Made by a program: the position numbers and the translations under genes. The notes beneath the pieces were generated by a model. It was not told the DNA's origin, ran no database searches, and worked only from the letters and a program-made list of their open reading frames with translations. Positions 23,296-35,128 of a stretch of 64,000 nucleotides of DNA are shown in pieces (the stretch's first letter is position 1; each line of letters starts with the position of its first letter). The stretch covers positions 434,001-498,000 of the forward strand of contig JADANN010000286.1 of assembly GCA_018806985.1 (NCBI GenBank), written 5' to 3'. Source of the DNA: Angiostrongylus vasorum (Eukaryota; Nematoda; Chromadorea; Rhabditida; Metastrongylidae).

Positions 23296-24067
23296 TGTGG
23301 CGACGTTGAGTGCAACTTTATATGAATACCAAGTCGTTGTAAATATTGATCCTTGTAGCTGACACGCGGGTCTTTTTCAGTAACTGTCGTGAACAACTTC
23401 GAGTTTGGGTTACAATGGTTTATAGTAATAACAACTGTACAATAACAATATCTGGTATGGAGGTTAGGTGGGTATATACGAGTAAGATTGAAGTGAGAGC
23501 AAGCGAGCAACTGAAGAGAGTTAGGTGGATGCTGGAATTAGGACACTGAGGAACAGAAGGACCGGATGAACACTCAACCGAACGCTACGAACACTTCCAG
23601 ACGAGTCCCCAGGATGATTGAATTCCTCCCGTCGTGGGTGGAGCTTTGTCGGAGGGAACTAAAGACCGTGCCTAGTGAGAAGTTCTAAAGGTTTTTTCTA
23701 CCAGCTCCATCTGATAGGGCTGCATGTGAAAGGACGCAGCTGCGCGTTCGGAAAGTTCTTTGGGACGGCAGGTGGTGGAGAGTACATTCCGCTGACTGCT
23801 GCTGATTCAGTGTCCGAACTGTCGGACAAAGAAGAGCAGTTTGTTGGAGGAAATTGTGGAATCCCTTTCCAGCCACCTGCGAAGTAACTGCGTGAGGTAG
23901 AGTGGCTAAGAGGCAATTAAGAGAAGATGCGATTATAGACTTAAAATGGTTACAGTAGAACAAGAAACACACACCAATACAGAAAATAGGAGCAAGGTCA
24001 CCGGACACAGTATTCATAATGTTTTACATAGAGAACATTCCTATGTTGGTGGTGCATGTTCTCTATA
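23296..24067 (-). repeat. 3' LTR of the BEL element
   Basis: Direct repeat of 34357-35128. On the minus strand it ends CGCCACA and begins TATAGAGAACAT. A 10-bp inverted repeat (TAGAGAACAT / ATGTTCTCTA) sits at its minus-strand 5' edge. Confidence 0.93.
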
Positions 24068-24355
24068 TTTCCCCCTCGCAAGAGCACAAAGAGTGGGTTT
24101 ACGGCGAAGAGTGAACCGTTTGTGTAGCACTTGATAACACGCCTGGAACTTTGCGGAGGAGTGTTTGTATCGCGATGTTGGCTTGCCCTGTAGGGTGGAG
24201 ACGCCTGTTTGAGTTGCGCTGCTGGTGATTGGCTTGGTGTTCTCGGTTCCCGTTTGTGTTGCTGCACGGAGAAATGCTTTGATTGGTGTTTGTGTGCTGG
24301 CGTCCTTCTGTGGTGCTCGTGGAGTTTGAGTAGCCTTGTCCATTTTGTTTGACAT
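24041..24355 (-). CDS. Small 3' ORF with four TQT motifs
   Basis: A 104-codon intact frame between the env-like region and the 3' LTR; its last codons run into the LTR. The N-terminal half repeats KATQTP, ASTQTP, AATQTG and SATQTG within about 45 residues. The C-terminal half is basic (SRYKHSSAKF, HKRFTLRRKP). TQT anchored in a disordered stretch is the classic binding motif for the dynein light chain LC8, often in multivalent arrays. Whether this is a separate accessory protein or a spliced env tail cannot be told. An overlapping 153-codon frame (23998-24459) is also open but lacks the repeat regularity. Confidence 0.5.
   Translation of the reverse strand: MSNKMDKATQTPRAPQKDASTQTPIKAFLRAATQTGTENTKPITSSATQTGVSTLQGKPTSRYKHSSAKFQACYQVLHKRFTLRRKPTLCALARGKYREHAPPT
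24068..24077 (-). other. Polypurine tract of the BEL element
   Basis: The minus strand reads GAGGGGGAAA immediately before the 3' LTR, the expected position for plus-strand priming. Confidence 0.75.
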
Positions 24356-24599
24356 CTGGAATTGCTTAATAACGTTATGATGCAGTTAATTGTAATGAAA
24401 CCTGTGACGTGGTATCGATGCTGGACTGCTCCTTGTGGTGGTGATAGGTGGTGCGGCATTGCGTGTTAATATACTAGGTCGACGTATTGATGTTATTGCT
24501 GATTGCCAGGGGAGTGTTGTATGGCGGAGATATAGTAGTGAATGGTACGGTAAAATAGCAGAGCACGTTGAATAGAAATTTAGAACATGCCATATATTG

Positions 24600-26850
24600 A
24601 GCGGTTTACAGTAGTTTGGGGTGCGTGGGAGTTAACCTTCTACAGGGAATTAGGCGGATAAGGCAAATTAGTTTGCCGATGTTTCGTAGAAGTAGCTTGA
24701 TTGCTGTCAGCATACATACTCCGACTTGGATTACGCAAGTAGGTAGGCATGCATAAGTGAGCACGAATATTATAATTAGAAGAATAGAGACAGCGATAAG
24801 AGTTTTATAATAATTCATGAATATTTCGGCTATGTGCCCGAAGTCTGGCCATTGGAGTTCGAAATCGGCGTTTGGGTGTCCTTTCAGCCACGTATCAATC
24901 ATGCTATTAGCGACGCTCGTGAATTTTAGTAAACCTCTTATAGCGAAAATAGTAGGTGTGGATCCGCATGTGACCGTACATTTTTCGTCGATTCTGGAGT
25001 GACTAAAGCTGAATTAAAGTATTGATCGTTGGCCATCGTTGTCGCACGGTATTGAGAAGGTCGCCGTAGGACGTTCTATTTCTGCTTGGATAGGCTTAGA
25101 TGATTTGCATTGCACCTGCGCTTTTGCTCCTTTGCGGCATCGATAACATCCCTGTAGTACGGTATCGTCTACAGCACATATATCTTTATCTACTGTGATG
25201 TTGGTTTCGAGTTTATTCTGAATGTTGAGGATCAATTCTGCTGTTGTCATACTGGGGACTTTTGCAGTGATTTCTCCTTCTTTGTTTTGTTGGAACGATA
25301 TCGAAGGGAGGATTATGGGCAGCCTGTTTTGCACGTTGTTGAACCATGATGCGATTTTTTACATCTTCACATCTGCAGTTAGCCTGCGTTTCCGCTGGAT
25401 AGCAGATGCAGTCGCCTTCCATCAAGCAGTTAAGGTTTTCAGCCGCTGCTTGGTTCGCACATCTAAGAGGTGGCGTTATGTGAAAATTCCAGATTGCTGT
25501 TCGCTTTCTGTCGGATATAAATGGTGTGTTGAGTTCTGGAATAGGTGGCAGTGTTATGGAGCTAAGTGTAGGCGTGAAGAACTGGTGTTTGAATGGAATG
25601 TTCGGTTGTAGCTGCGTAACGTAGGACTGCTTTGTTCGCTGGATAGCGTTGAAGTATGTGATTTCCACTTAGGCAGATTCTTTCCAGCGATTGCAATGGA
25701 AGATTTCGTAGATTGTTGAAGACGTTGGGGATAAGTAAATGCGGTAGAATAGGCATCCAGAACTCCAATAAAAACAGTCACAACCTGGACCTCCCTCAAG
25801 ATTCAACGCAGGCTGTTATTCCTGGGTATTTACTTCCTATTGCCAGTTCTGTATGAGGCTTGTAGCGTTTATTCCTGCGCACTTCTCCCCTTAACATGAT
25901 CCTGTATGTGGACATCGTTTGCTGTCGATGACGTGATGCGCCATATCTCGAGTGAATAAGTCCGTTTGGGGTTCGCAAGTTAGAGTTAATGACTTCCAGT
26001 CGATTCTTATTTCATGTAGTGATGTTTTGTTGTGAAGTAGTTTAAAGCAGGCCTCTCTTGTGAAAGCGTTAATTTTTAAGCATTCGAAGATTTGGACGTC
26101 GCAAAATTGGCCTCTTCGTTCTTGCCTGCAAAGTGTGGTTATATAGGAGAATAGATTTACATGCTGAGAACCGTTACATGTGAGCGTAAGTGACATTGCG
26201 ATCATTATCAATTCGCTGAGTTTGATGTAGTGATGCATGGAGCGAGGTCTTCTGATTTTCCGATTCAAACTGGTGATTGCCGATCGTATTGCATACCAAA
26301 GAAAGCGGAATATTACTCGTATTGGTTTTCCGAGGGTGAGTGGTACGTAAAAGAGTACGTAGCAGCCGGTAAAAAATGCAATAAATGGCAATTGCTGATG
26401 CCAGTATTGCACCTGTTGGCCAGCATTCGGGATTGAAAAATTAGCTCCACACATAGTACACAGTTCAGGTGTTCGCAGAATAGTGACGGTGGGCATGTTA
26501 CTTCAATAATGTCGCCTGATTGATTATCAGCGAGTTTCCATTGAATTTTGTGTTCGTGAAGAATTGTATGCGGTGGAAGACTAACTATCTCGTTGGATTC
26601 TGGTGTTTCTAACGTTTTACAGTAACCGTCTGCACATGGCTGGTAAGGGGGTGTTGCCAGGTGAAGTGAGTTGTGTTCCTCCTTTGATGTACTTTATATG
26701 GCGGAAGTTGGTATGCCGGTTCGAATTTGCTGCTGAGCCTTGTCCCAGAAGGGCTAATAGGGATAGAATGTTAAGGATCAGCGAAACATTTGGAGATGCT
26801 GCTAATGAGGGATTGAGAAGTTTGTTGTAATCGATTCACTGTTGGCGTCG
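24600..26850 (-). pseudogene. Env-like glycoprotein remnant of the BEL element
   Basis: Region between integrase and the 3' end. The 201-codon frame at 25891-26496 is Cys-rich. It includes CNGSQHVNLFSYITT, CRQERRGQFCDVQ and a C-terminal segment ending SKRCPHTGSC. These resemble the class of phlebovirus-type fusion glycoproteins known in some nematode BEL elements. Frames at 25213-25668 and 25014-25334 continue it with further Cys-rich text. The 24606-24902 frame ends it with a hydrophobic anchor (LIAVSILLIIIFVLTYACL). The pieces lie in different frames, so the gene is broken. It would have been a membrane protein. Confidence 0.65.
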
Positions 26851-28615
26851 TAAATTGTATGTACCCGTCCACTTTCTGAGAGTTGTTTCTGTGACTGCTG
26901 TTGTGTTGTTTCCTTCCATTGGTAATTCGTGTTGTTTAGTTGGTTGTGACGCTCTTGTCTCGAGTTACTGATCGCTTTGAGTTGGTTGTAATGAAGGTCC
27001 ATCTAATTCCAATGGAGTTAAAAGATTGAGTGGTCGGCGAATTAGACGGTGTGATGGTAGTAGAATAACGGCTTTCCCTGCGATACCTTGTGAGTTATTG
27101 ACGAGCTCCTTAATTTTTCCCATCTTCCACGAATATCAGGGGTTGCGCCGCATCGTCGATTAATACTAGATTATCCTCTTTAGGAGTGTATTTCGAGCTT
27201 CTTTGTGAGGAATTACTCTGATGCTTTTTCCCGGAGTGATGTTAAGTAGTGAGATTTCCAATCTGTCCAAAATTTTTTCTGCCAATCTGTACGATGAATT
27301 TAATTTATTGACCCTTGCCTTTATTTTTATTTTAATTTTATTTAAAGCCTTGATGACTTGTTCTTTTGTTCGTAGTGCGACTTTCTTCTCTGATGGAAGA
27401 TTGGAGGGGTCGCATGTTTCGTTGGCCATCTCATCTAGTGGAGAAAGAATTTCGAAGTCTTTTTTCAAGGAAGTCGATAGGTCGAAGCGTTTCTTCTCGT
27501 GCTGAATATGATTCTACGTATAACAGTGGCCTCGTATTAAGGATTGATTCGATTTCTGTTATTACCGTTGTTCGTTGGTTGAGAGCTTTGCGGTTCCAAG
27601 AGTTTTGTACAAGGAGTATTTTAGTGATTTGATGAGTCTTCCTTAGAAGCCCCCTTGCCATGGGGCGAATGGAGTAATATATTTCCGCTGTATTTCATGG
27701 TTCGCTACTGGACGTTTTACTTCTGGATCATTTTGTATGGATTTGAGGCTTTCATTGAGAATAGTTTCCGCTAGTACAAATGTTGGAGCATTGTCAGTTG
27801 TACTTGATGCGGGCGTTTCTCGTCTGGCGAAAAATCGGCGTAGGAACATGAGGAATGAGGTAGTTGTGAGGTTGGAGACGATGTCGAGATGTATTAGTCT
27901 CGTCGCCATGCACGTTATTATTGCTCCATAGCATTTGCATTCAACAGAATCTGATTGAATAGTTGTTATTGGACCAAAATAGTCAAGACCAATGTGCTTG
28001 AAGGGTCATGATTTGTGAACTCTTTGCTTGGGTAAGTCGCTTTTTTTCTGGATATTTGTATGGTAGGTTGTTGAAGCGTTGACATGGTACGCATCTTCTG
28101 AGGATTCGTGTTACTTGTGCACGTAGTTTGGGGATCCAGAATTGTTCTCGTACTATTGACATTGTGTGGCTAACGCCTGGGTGTCCTTTTTTGTGACAAT
28201 CCTCTATAATAGCTTATGCAAGCCAAGAATTCTGAAACATTAGCAAAGGGTTTTTGCTTCTTTGCTTAAATCGCTAATTCCCTAGTCGTCCATAACATCA
28301 GAGCAAACCTTCCTTGTCCGGTTTGACGTTGAAATGCCTCATAGACTGGAGTATGGAGGTGGTTACTGTCGATAGCTGATGTTGTCTGACCAGCACTTTT
28401 CCAGCTATAGTAATCTCTTCGCCAGAGATGTTGGGATCCAGGTTGACGTCCATTACACTTAGAAGTGTGGAAGGTGTAGCTGCTAGTGGAAAATAGGCCT
28501 TCGAGTCAGTACTCGGCACCGAATATTCACTAGCGTTTAGCAGAATGCTCGACTTCGTGAGAAGACGCCACGCGGGACTTTTCGTAGTTGTCACAGAGCA
28601 ATATCTCAAACTTGG
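26850..28615 (-). pseudogene. BEL integrase region (zinc-binding, DDE core, C-terminal domain)
   Basis: Minus-strand order: RQHQLSTVTTSILQSM and FNVKPDKEGLL (28300-28420) lead into the HHCC region. HIGLDYFGPIT near 27990 carries the first catalytic Asp. CMATRLIHLDIVSNLTTTSF and STTDNAPTF (27760-27910) hold the second Asp. APWQGGF follows at 27650. TTVITEIESILNTRPL (about 27540-27590) holds the Glu. The C-terminal segment continues to 27010 with RLIRRPLNLLTPLELD. Several frameshifts separate the blocks. Confidence 0.88.
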
Positions 28616-28620
28616 GTAAT

Positions 28621-29800
28621 TAAACCTTTAATACACAAATACAACATTAATAACATAATAGTAACGATGGAGAAGTAATGGTAGAGGAATGACGTGAGTT
28701 AACGCTATGAGGTACTAAGACTAGTAGTGAAGTGAGGCTAACAACGAGATAATGGCATTCGGATATTACTATACCATTAATAAGTAATTAACACAATTAC
28801 ATTAACAGTAATAATGAATAATTACCAAGAAGTAACCATTGGTTAGCCGTGAGCGATGCCGCGTCGCGTCTTTCCGCGGCTGACGCGGCGGCTGAGGCAG
28901 ACAGTATGCTGAGGGCGGAGGACGGAGACTGTATGCTGAGGCGGAGAGAGATACAGACGGGCCGTATTTCCGGCTGAGCTAAGATTTCAACATTATAGCG
29001 ATGAGATGCATTTTAGTGGATCAATGAGGACAGTAAGTGATGAGTCATCTACGGAACACAGTCAGGCGGCTGGTCGTGGATAACGCTATGTAAGCAACGT
29101 GAAGTTTGAGCATCGATGGGTGCCACCATTGCCTAAGAGTCAAGGGCCGCTATGATAATGGCTGGAAACTGATAAGCCTATAGCGGCTTAACAGAATACA
29201 CAGCATAAGTTGGCCGCTCAGCGGCCTTGTACGCATGGCGTACCGTGTGGGAGGAATGGTACATGCCACCGATGGCGTTGCAGACAGAACGCATTTTAGT
29301 ATAGCCGCCGCTACTGACAACGCACCGCAGATCAACTGATAAACAATGAACAGTGACACTAGGATGAGGATCAGGATGACGATGACGATACAATGAGCTG
29401 GTGGGAAACGTGACGTAGTGACGATGATGCGAAGTTAGCGTACAATTCGCAACTGTCATTCAATAATTATGATATGATGAGTCCAATGTACAGTAATGAC
29501 TATGTGCAGTATGACTTAACAACTGCGATAATCTACATTGGTGACACACGAGATCAATACGGTACGGATCTAGAATGCGAACGAGCCCCTGACAGGCGCG
29601 AACCAGGATAACACTTCACGAAGCTATTTATATGCTTCCGGAGAAGGCGGTATTTGGCATAGGTCCAGCATCATTACCGAAAACATCCGTCGGCTACCTC
29701 TCCATATCCTCTCAAAATCCTATGGTCAGCTGGCAGACAACTGCTGTCGCCAGCATCCTCATTCTCATCTTGTTATTGTACGCACGATAACTTTTGGACA
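28621..29800. mobile_element. 1180-bp insertion in the BEL pol gene, possible solo LTR
   Basis: Non-coding block flanked by GTAAT (28616-28620 and 29801-29805), a 5-bp duplication typical of LTR element integration. On the minus strand it starts TGTCCAAAAG and has TATAAATAG about 165 bp in (near 29630). It ends in AT-rich sequence ...GGTTTA, so the 3' end is not a canonical CA. Removing it brings the RNase H-side and integrase-side frames together. GC-rich and AT-rich halves alternate, unlike the BEL sequence around it. Confidence 0.6.
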
Positions 29801-29805
29801 GTAAT

Positions 29806-31080
29806 AACAAACAACAAGTTCAGATTCTAAGAATAGATTTGCATAACAATACTGTTTACAGCGATCAAAGTTCCTTAGGATGGGACCAAGATATTTACGT
29901 TCTACGACATTTGCTAGGTAACTTGAGAAAAACGGATAAGACACTTATTTCCGAAACATACAGTCATACAAAGATAGAAATAGATATAGAAGAAAAATAG
30001 AAACTATTCTGGGAATAGCTGCTATAGAAGGTTTGATGCGGTGTTGTCTACGAATATTCACCTTGGCAACTGAGATTTGAATAAAGCGTATAATTACTGC
30101 CACGATTCTCTTAACATTTGTCAGAGAGTACTTTCGCAATGAGGTGAAGATATCGATTTCGTTCTCTTTGTCTGAGTGATTGTGTTTTACGAGAAACAGT
30201 TGCTGTTCTTCGTGGGGAAATTCCTGGAATATGGTGCATATTGGATTGTTCTGTTCTGGACGCTTTTCTAAGGTGCCTTCGTTATGTTTGAAAGTGTTGC
30301 AAATGATTTCCCAGTTGTCTGGAGTTTCTTGGAGAAAGGGTGGTCCGACCCACCAGAAGTGGTCGGGCAATTCCTTCTGGCTAAGACCACGAGTAGAACA
30401 GTCCGCTGCGTTATAACGTGATAGGACGTGACCGAAAAAGCATGCGATAACCGTTCCTTTGTATGTGGTCGACGATCCTCTCGATTTCCAGTAGTCTGTT
30501 CAATATTCTGAGTCCAATGTTCTTTAGTTGTCTGCGCTTTATCCAGCTAAGTACGATCTCCTAGTCAGAGAGGATGGGAATTTCTTGAATTTCTAAGATC
30601 CTTTGAAGTTGAGTCAGCACGGCGTTGGTTAATCGCAGAGCTAAAGTTACCACATCTAGCTCCATTTCTGGTACGGTTGGTGTAGATTTTAGCGAAGGCA
30701 GTTTGCTTTTTGCCATGAGAAGATTACTTGAATTTTCGGACTGTGGATAAATGCAGGTGGCTATAGCTTCAACGCTGGCGTCGGCGAAGGTTACTAGAAT
30801 GTATTTTATATTTTTTTGTTGCAAGACAACGTGGTAGAAATTTCGTGAGACCTTGTATTTCCGTGCATATGGCTATCCATTCGTCTTTGCGAGAATCTGG
30901 TAGGATATGGTCCCAATTGTATTTGTCTTTCCATAGGCTGCGTAGGAATACCTTTGCTGTATGAAGTAAAGGTGTTAAAAGGCCCATGGGGTCGTATACC
31001 AATGCTAATGTGCTAGCCATCGTTCGCTTGGTGATAGGTTGGTTTGTTCTTGTTGTGCATGTTATCTGCAGACAGTCGGA
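29806..31080 (-). pseudogene. BEL pol: Pao A17-type connector, RNase H and linker
   Basis: LALVYDPMGLLTPLLHTAKVF and SLWKDKYNWDHILPDSRKDEW (30880-31020) match the Pao-specific segment after the RT. YILVTFADASVEAIATCIY near 30770 and EMELDVVTLALRL near 30650 are RNase H-like. FWWVGPPFLQETPDNWE at 30300-30365 and the segment to 29945 form the linker toward integrase. Frames shift between blocks. Confidence 0.85.
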
Positions 31081-31084
31081 GTTA

Positions 31085-32300
31085 ATGTGTCAAAGTATTC
31101 CCGGTACTTTCGGGTAATTTGGTATCTGCTTTATCCCTCAGGGGGGTATTTTCGCCATTAGGTCCATATTATTGGAAGCGAATTCACGAATATTCATGTT
31201 GAGGTCATTGAATATTTGTTTTGTACGTAGGTAGCTTTGAAATGCTTCTTCGAGGTCATCGGCGGTTACTATAAGATTGTCCACGTATAAGTTGTCCTTA
31301 ACTTGTGTTATTAATTCTGGTTCTTCTTTATATTGATCAAGATGAAAATGTGTTGTTCCGGCCAAAAGAAATGGTGATGTGTTTGATCCGAAAATTACTC
31401 TGGTGAATCGTAAGGTTTTAATGTTGTTCGGAAGTGGTGGTAAACTGTGACCATGTAGCCAAAGGCATCGTGTGGCATCGCGATCGTCCTCATGGAGTCG
31501 GACTTGCAGAAAGGCATTTTCAACGTCTGATGTAATTGCAATTCGTCCGATTCTAAAGCGAAGGAGGATTCCGAACAATTGTGAGAGGATCACTGGTCCT
31601 CTGTGTAAGACGTCGTTGAGTGGTGGGCATCCCTTGTAGTGTGCTGATGCGTCATAAACTATTGTGATCTTAGTGGTGTTTTTTATTGGAAGTTAAGACT
31701 GCTTGGTGAGGAATGTAATGAACTCGGGAGCTTTGTGGGGTTTCCTGTTCGTTGATTTCCTCTAGGATGTGTTGGCGGAGTTGTTCTTCGAATATGCCAT
31801 TGTACCTAGCGAGCAAATCTTTGTTGTTTTGTAGGGATTTCCAAACACTCACGAGTCTATTGAGTGCAATTGCTCTATTATCAGGTAGTGATAGTTGTAC
31901 GTCTTTCCAAGGTAGACGAGCGTAATATCCGTCTGACCTTTTTCAATGGTTTTGTTAAAGGTTTGCCATACTTGCTGATCTGTCAGTGATTTTTCCACTT
32001 CTGCCGAGTTCGTGAATTCTTCCGTTCCGGCAGATTCGAGGGTCCAAAATTGTTCCCATTTGAGTGCTTCGTCTTCATTCGTTTCTGAATCTTCAATAAG
32101 GCAGGTGTGGATATGACATTTCAATGTCCGATGCTGATTGCACTTATTCATTTCCTCTTCGTCGACTTGCATGTGTAGTGCCCAGTATTGGTCCCATCTG
32201 TCTAGTTCATCTTTGAAATCCTGAACGGCCAATATGTTTTCTTCTTCGCTTTGTTATACTTGTAACAACACGTTATCGCCTTCTTTTTTGTAGCGGATGA
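31085..32300 (-). pseudogene. BEL pol: reverse transcriptase
   Basis: The upstream segment ALKWEQFWTLESAGTEEF and SLTDQQVWQTFNKTIEKG (31950-32090) leads to EEQLRQHILEEINEQETP. It continues with VHYIPHQAVLTSNKK (31690-31760) and RIAITSDVENAFLQVRLHED at 31490-31545, where DVENAF carries the first catalytic Asp. NLYVDNLIV near 31275 is the YVDN variant of the YxDD box usual in BEL/Pao. At least two frame changes. Confidence 0.9.
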
Positions 32301-32599
32301 GGACCTTTGAGTTGTCCTGTACGTAATTGACCTAGGCGCGTTGGAATAAGATGTAGCCCAGATGGTAGCTTAGTGTGTGCTCTATCGTATTTCATAAGGG
32401 TCCACAGTTGGTCGCATCCAAGTAGAATGGAAGGTTTGATCATGGGCCTGGTTTTATTTGTCTCAATTTGGAGGTTGTTTTTTTGCAATGAAGTCTATGT
32501 CTTCTGGACAGTTCGGTGGTGGTTTGAACGGCTTCGTTATCGCGTTATCTGTGGACAAGAATAATGATATTTGATGGCCGTCGGCGTCCCATACCTATA

Positions 32600-32840
32600 A
32601 TGGGACCTTTCGTGAGACGCGTTCTTGCACGTTGTTTGAGCCGAATGTGTTTAGCCGTAGTTTAATTTCTTCTATCGTCGGTAGGTAGAGCTTTTTGTGC
32701 AAGTTTCTCGTCGATAAAGGATAACTCGGCTCCCGTGTCCAGTAATACGGTAACTTTCTCTAATTGTTTTGTGGTTGGATTCATTATAGTAAATTCCCCT
32801 GTGGGTAGGAAAGTTGACTGCAGTTTTGTGCTGGATTTCG
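32600..32840 (-). pseudogene. BEL pol: aspartic protease
   Basis: The minus strand reads STFLPTGEFTIMNPTTKQLE, then VTVLLDTGAELSFIDEKLA near 32720-32770. DTGA is the catalytic Asp motif of retroelement proteases. Confidence 0.85.
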
Positions 32841-32999
32841 TCGAGATTTTGTCTTGGAGTGGTGTCTCTTGTCCGACGTGGTTTATTTTGGGCGTAGGAG
32901 TGGGCTTTTTATGCTGTTTTTCTTTGTGTTTACTGACGTTGGCCTCGATTTTGGCGTTCGTGTTCTTTGCGGGTGTCAGGGATGTATTCTCGTTTGGTG

Positions 33000-34101
33000 T
33001 TGAGAAGAAACAGCATGATGTGTGGTGACGTTTCTGGCAGTTACGACATGACGACCCGTTGAATTGAACTGTGCTGTGGAATGGAGAGGCGCAAATATGG
33101 CATAGCTTATTATTTTGAAGGTACTGGTATCTTTTTTTTAAGGTGTTTCGTATTTGCTGCAGTAGAAAGGCTTATGGTTGCCATTACAATACATGCGCAA
33201 GAGCTTTGTTGTTTGCGACTTCCAATGCTTGACTTTGTTGCCGAAGTTAGCTGTATCTCGAGGTGGTGTTGAGCTGGTCTGGCGACATATCAGTTCCTCT
33301 GGTTATAACCTCTTCGAAATATTTTAGCAGCTGCTGCATGGTGAAGGGTTTGTCGGGAGAAGTGAGCTTTTTTTGTGGAGAACTTTACATTGTATCCCGA
33401 CCGGAAATTTCGAAAGCACTTTTTGATACATGGACTGATTGTCGACATTTTCACCTTTTTGCACTAATTGGCCTATGATTGCTTCTATGTCTTCCAGTAA
33501 TCTGCGTTGCTCTTGCATGGACGATGAGTGAAGGGAGATTTTGTTCATCTTTCTGAGGAGCTGGCGAATAAGTTCTTCAGAATTACCGTACTTATTGGTT
33601 AGAAATTCTATGGCTTTTGTGTAGTTTTGCCTAGTGAATAGGAACTTCTTCATCGATTGAAGAGATTCCCCTTTTAGGGAGTTAAGCAGGTAATTGAATT
33701 TTTTGCAGCTCGGAAAGATTTTGTGAATGTACGTTCAAGTTGAAAAGCTCCCAAAAAGTTACCCAGTCCCATACGTCACCGTTGAATGTTGGGATCGGAA
33801 TTGTGGGTAGCTCCGCATTTTTCGCGACCACAGTGACGGTGGTTTCATCTTTCCCAGTGTTCGTAGTGGAGGGTCTGTGGGATGTGTTGAGAAGCTCAGC
33901 GTGAGCCTTGAAGCCATGGATGCGAGCATGAAGGAGGACAAGGTATTCGAACGTGTTGCAAATCGCTTCCTCGGCGGCACTCGAATATTGTGCGAACTCG
34001 TCTTCGATATTTGGTAGCGCTGGATGTGTCTTGTCGAATATAGCAGCGAGTTCATCCAGTGCGTGTTGAATCTTTACGGTCATGTTTTCTAGGGCCGCCA
34101 C
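33000..34101 (-). pseudogene. BEL gag (capsid-like region and zinc knuckle)
   Basis: A 139-codon frame (33682-34101) has the conserved Pao gag segment PIPTFNGDVWDWVTFWELF, NVHSQNLSELQKIQ. The next frame (33324-33653) continues with AIEFLTNKYGNSEELIRQLL. Near 33020-33060 the minus strand has CRNCQKRHHTSC, a zinc-knuckle-like motif. A frameshift near 33665 separates the first two parts. In an intact element this would form the particle and bind RNA. Confidence 0.85.
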
Positions 34102-34339
34102 ACCTTCCTCTAAGTGCTGTAGGTTTGTGTGAATGACGGTGGGCGTTATCTCATCTTGCAGGTTTTGAATACTGATTTCTTCTAACTGTGCATCTTTGAA
34201 GCGCGTTAAAACTTTTTGTAATTGGTTAGTGTACCGGGCTAAGTATGCGCTTGTGACTGGCTAATGTTAAGTTGGACATGATTATAAAGTTAACGTACTT
34301 GTTTGCAGCTTGCTTGACCTGACGGATCCTTTCAAGCGT

Positions 34340-34350
34340 CCAATGCACCA
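34340..34350 (-). other. Primer binding site, tRNA-Gly type
   Basis: The minus strand reads TGGTGCATTGG, the exact complement of CCAATGCACCA, the 3' end of eukaryotic tRNA-Gly(GCC). It sits six bases inside the 5' LTR. Confidence 0.8.
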
Positions 34351-34356
34351 AGAACT

Positions 34357-35128
34357 TGTGGCGGCGTTGAGTCCAACTTTATATGAATGCCATTTCGTTG
34401 TAAATATTGGTCCTTGTACCTGCCACGCGGGTCTTTTTCAGTGACTGTCGTGAACAACTTCGAGTTTGGGTTACAATGGTGTATAGTAATAACAACTGTA
34501 CAATAATAATATCTGGTATGGAGGTTAGGTGGGTACATGCGAGTGAGATTGAAGTGAGAGCAAGCGAGCAATTCAAGAGAGTTAGGTGGATACTGGAATT
34601 AGGACACTGAGGAACAGAAGGACCGGATGAACACTCAACCGAACGCTACGAACACTTCCAGACGAGTCCCCGGGATGCTTGAATTCCTCCCGTCGTGGGT
34701 GGAGCTTTGTCGAAGGGAACTAAAGACAGTGCCTAGTGAGAAGTTCTAAAGGTTTTTTCTACCAGCTCCATCTGATAGGGCTGCATGTGAAAGGACGCAG
34801 CTGCGCGTTCGGAAAGTTCTTTGGGACGGCAGGTGCTGGAGAGTACATTCCGCTGACTGCTGCTGATTCAGTGTCCGAACTGTCGGACAAAGAAGAGCAG
34901 TTTGTTGGAGGAAATTGTGGAATCCCTTTCCAGCCACCTGCGAAGTAACTGCGTGAGGTAGAGTGGCTAAGAGGCAATTAAGAGAAGATGCGATTATAGA
35001 CTTAAAATGGTTACAGTAGAACAAGAAACACACACCAATATAGAAAATAGGAGCAAGGTCACCGGACACAGTATTCATAATGTTTTACATAGAGAATATT
35101 CCTATGTTGGTAGTGAATGTTCTCTATA
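34357..35128 (-). repeat. 5' LTR of the BEL element
   Basis: Same length (772 bp) and order as 23296-24067. Most mismatches fall in the first 250 bp on the plus strand. Confidence 0.93.

Larger units (their letters stand above)
23296..35128 (-). mobile_element. Env-bearing BEL/Pao LTR retrotransposon, decayed
   Basis: An 11.8-kb element read right to left: 5' LTR, tRNA-Gly-type primer site, gag, protease, RT, RNase H, integrase, env-like region, small 3' ORF, purine tract, 3' LTR. Short TCTT matches (23292-23295 and 35130-35133) look like the target duplication. The LTRs are both 772 bp and differ at about 30 sites by eye (near 96% identical), so the insertion is moderately old. The coding part has many stops and frameshifts and is split by an 1180-bp insert at 28621-29800, so it cannot be autonomous now. 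BEL/Pao elements are common in nematodes, and some carry an acquired glycoprotein gene. Confidence 0.93.

Noticed and set aside
23675..24017. Plus-strand (70-codon) and minus-strand (110-codon) ORFs repeated near 34736-35078
   Set aside because: They lie inside the two LTRs, so their repetition reflects LTR identity, not a gene pair.
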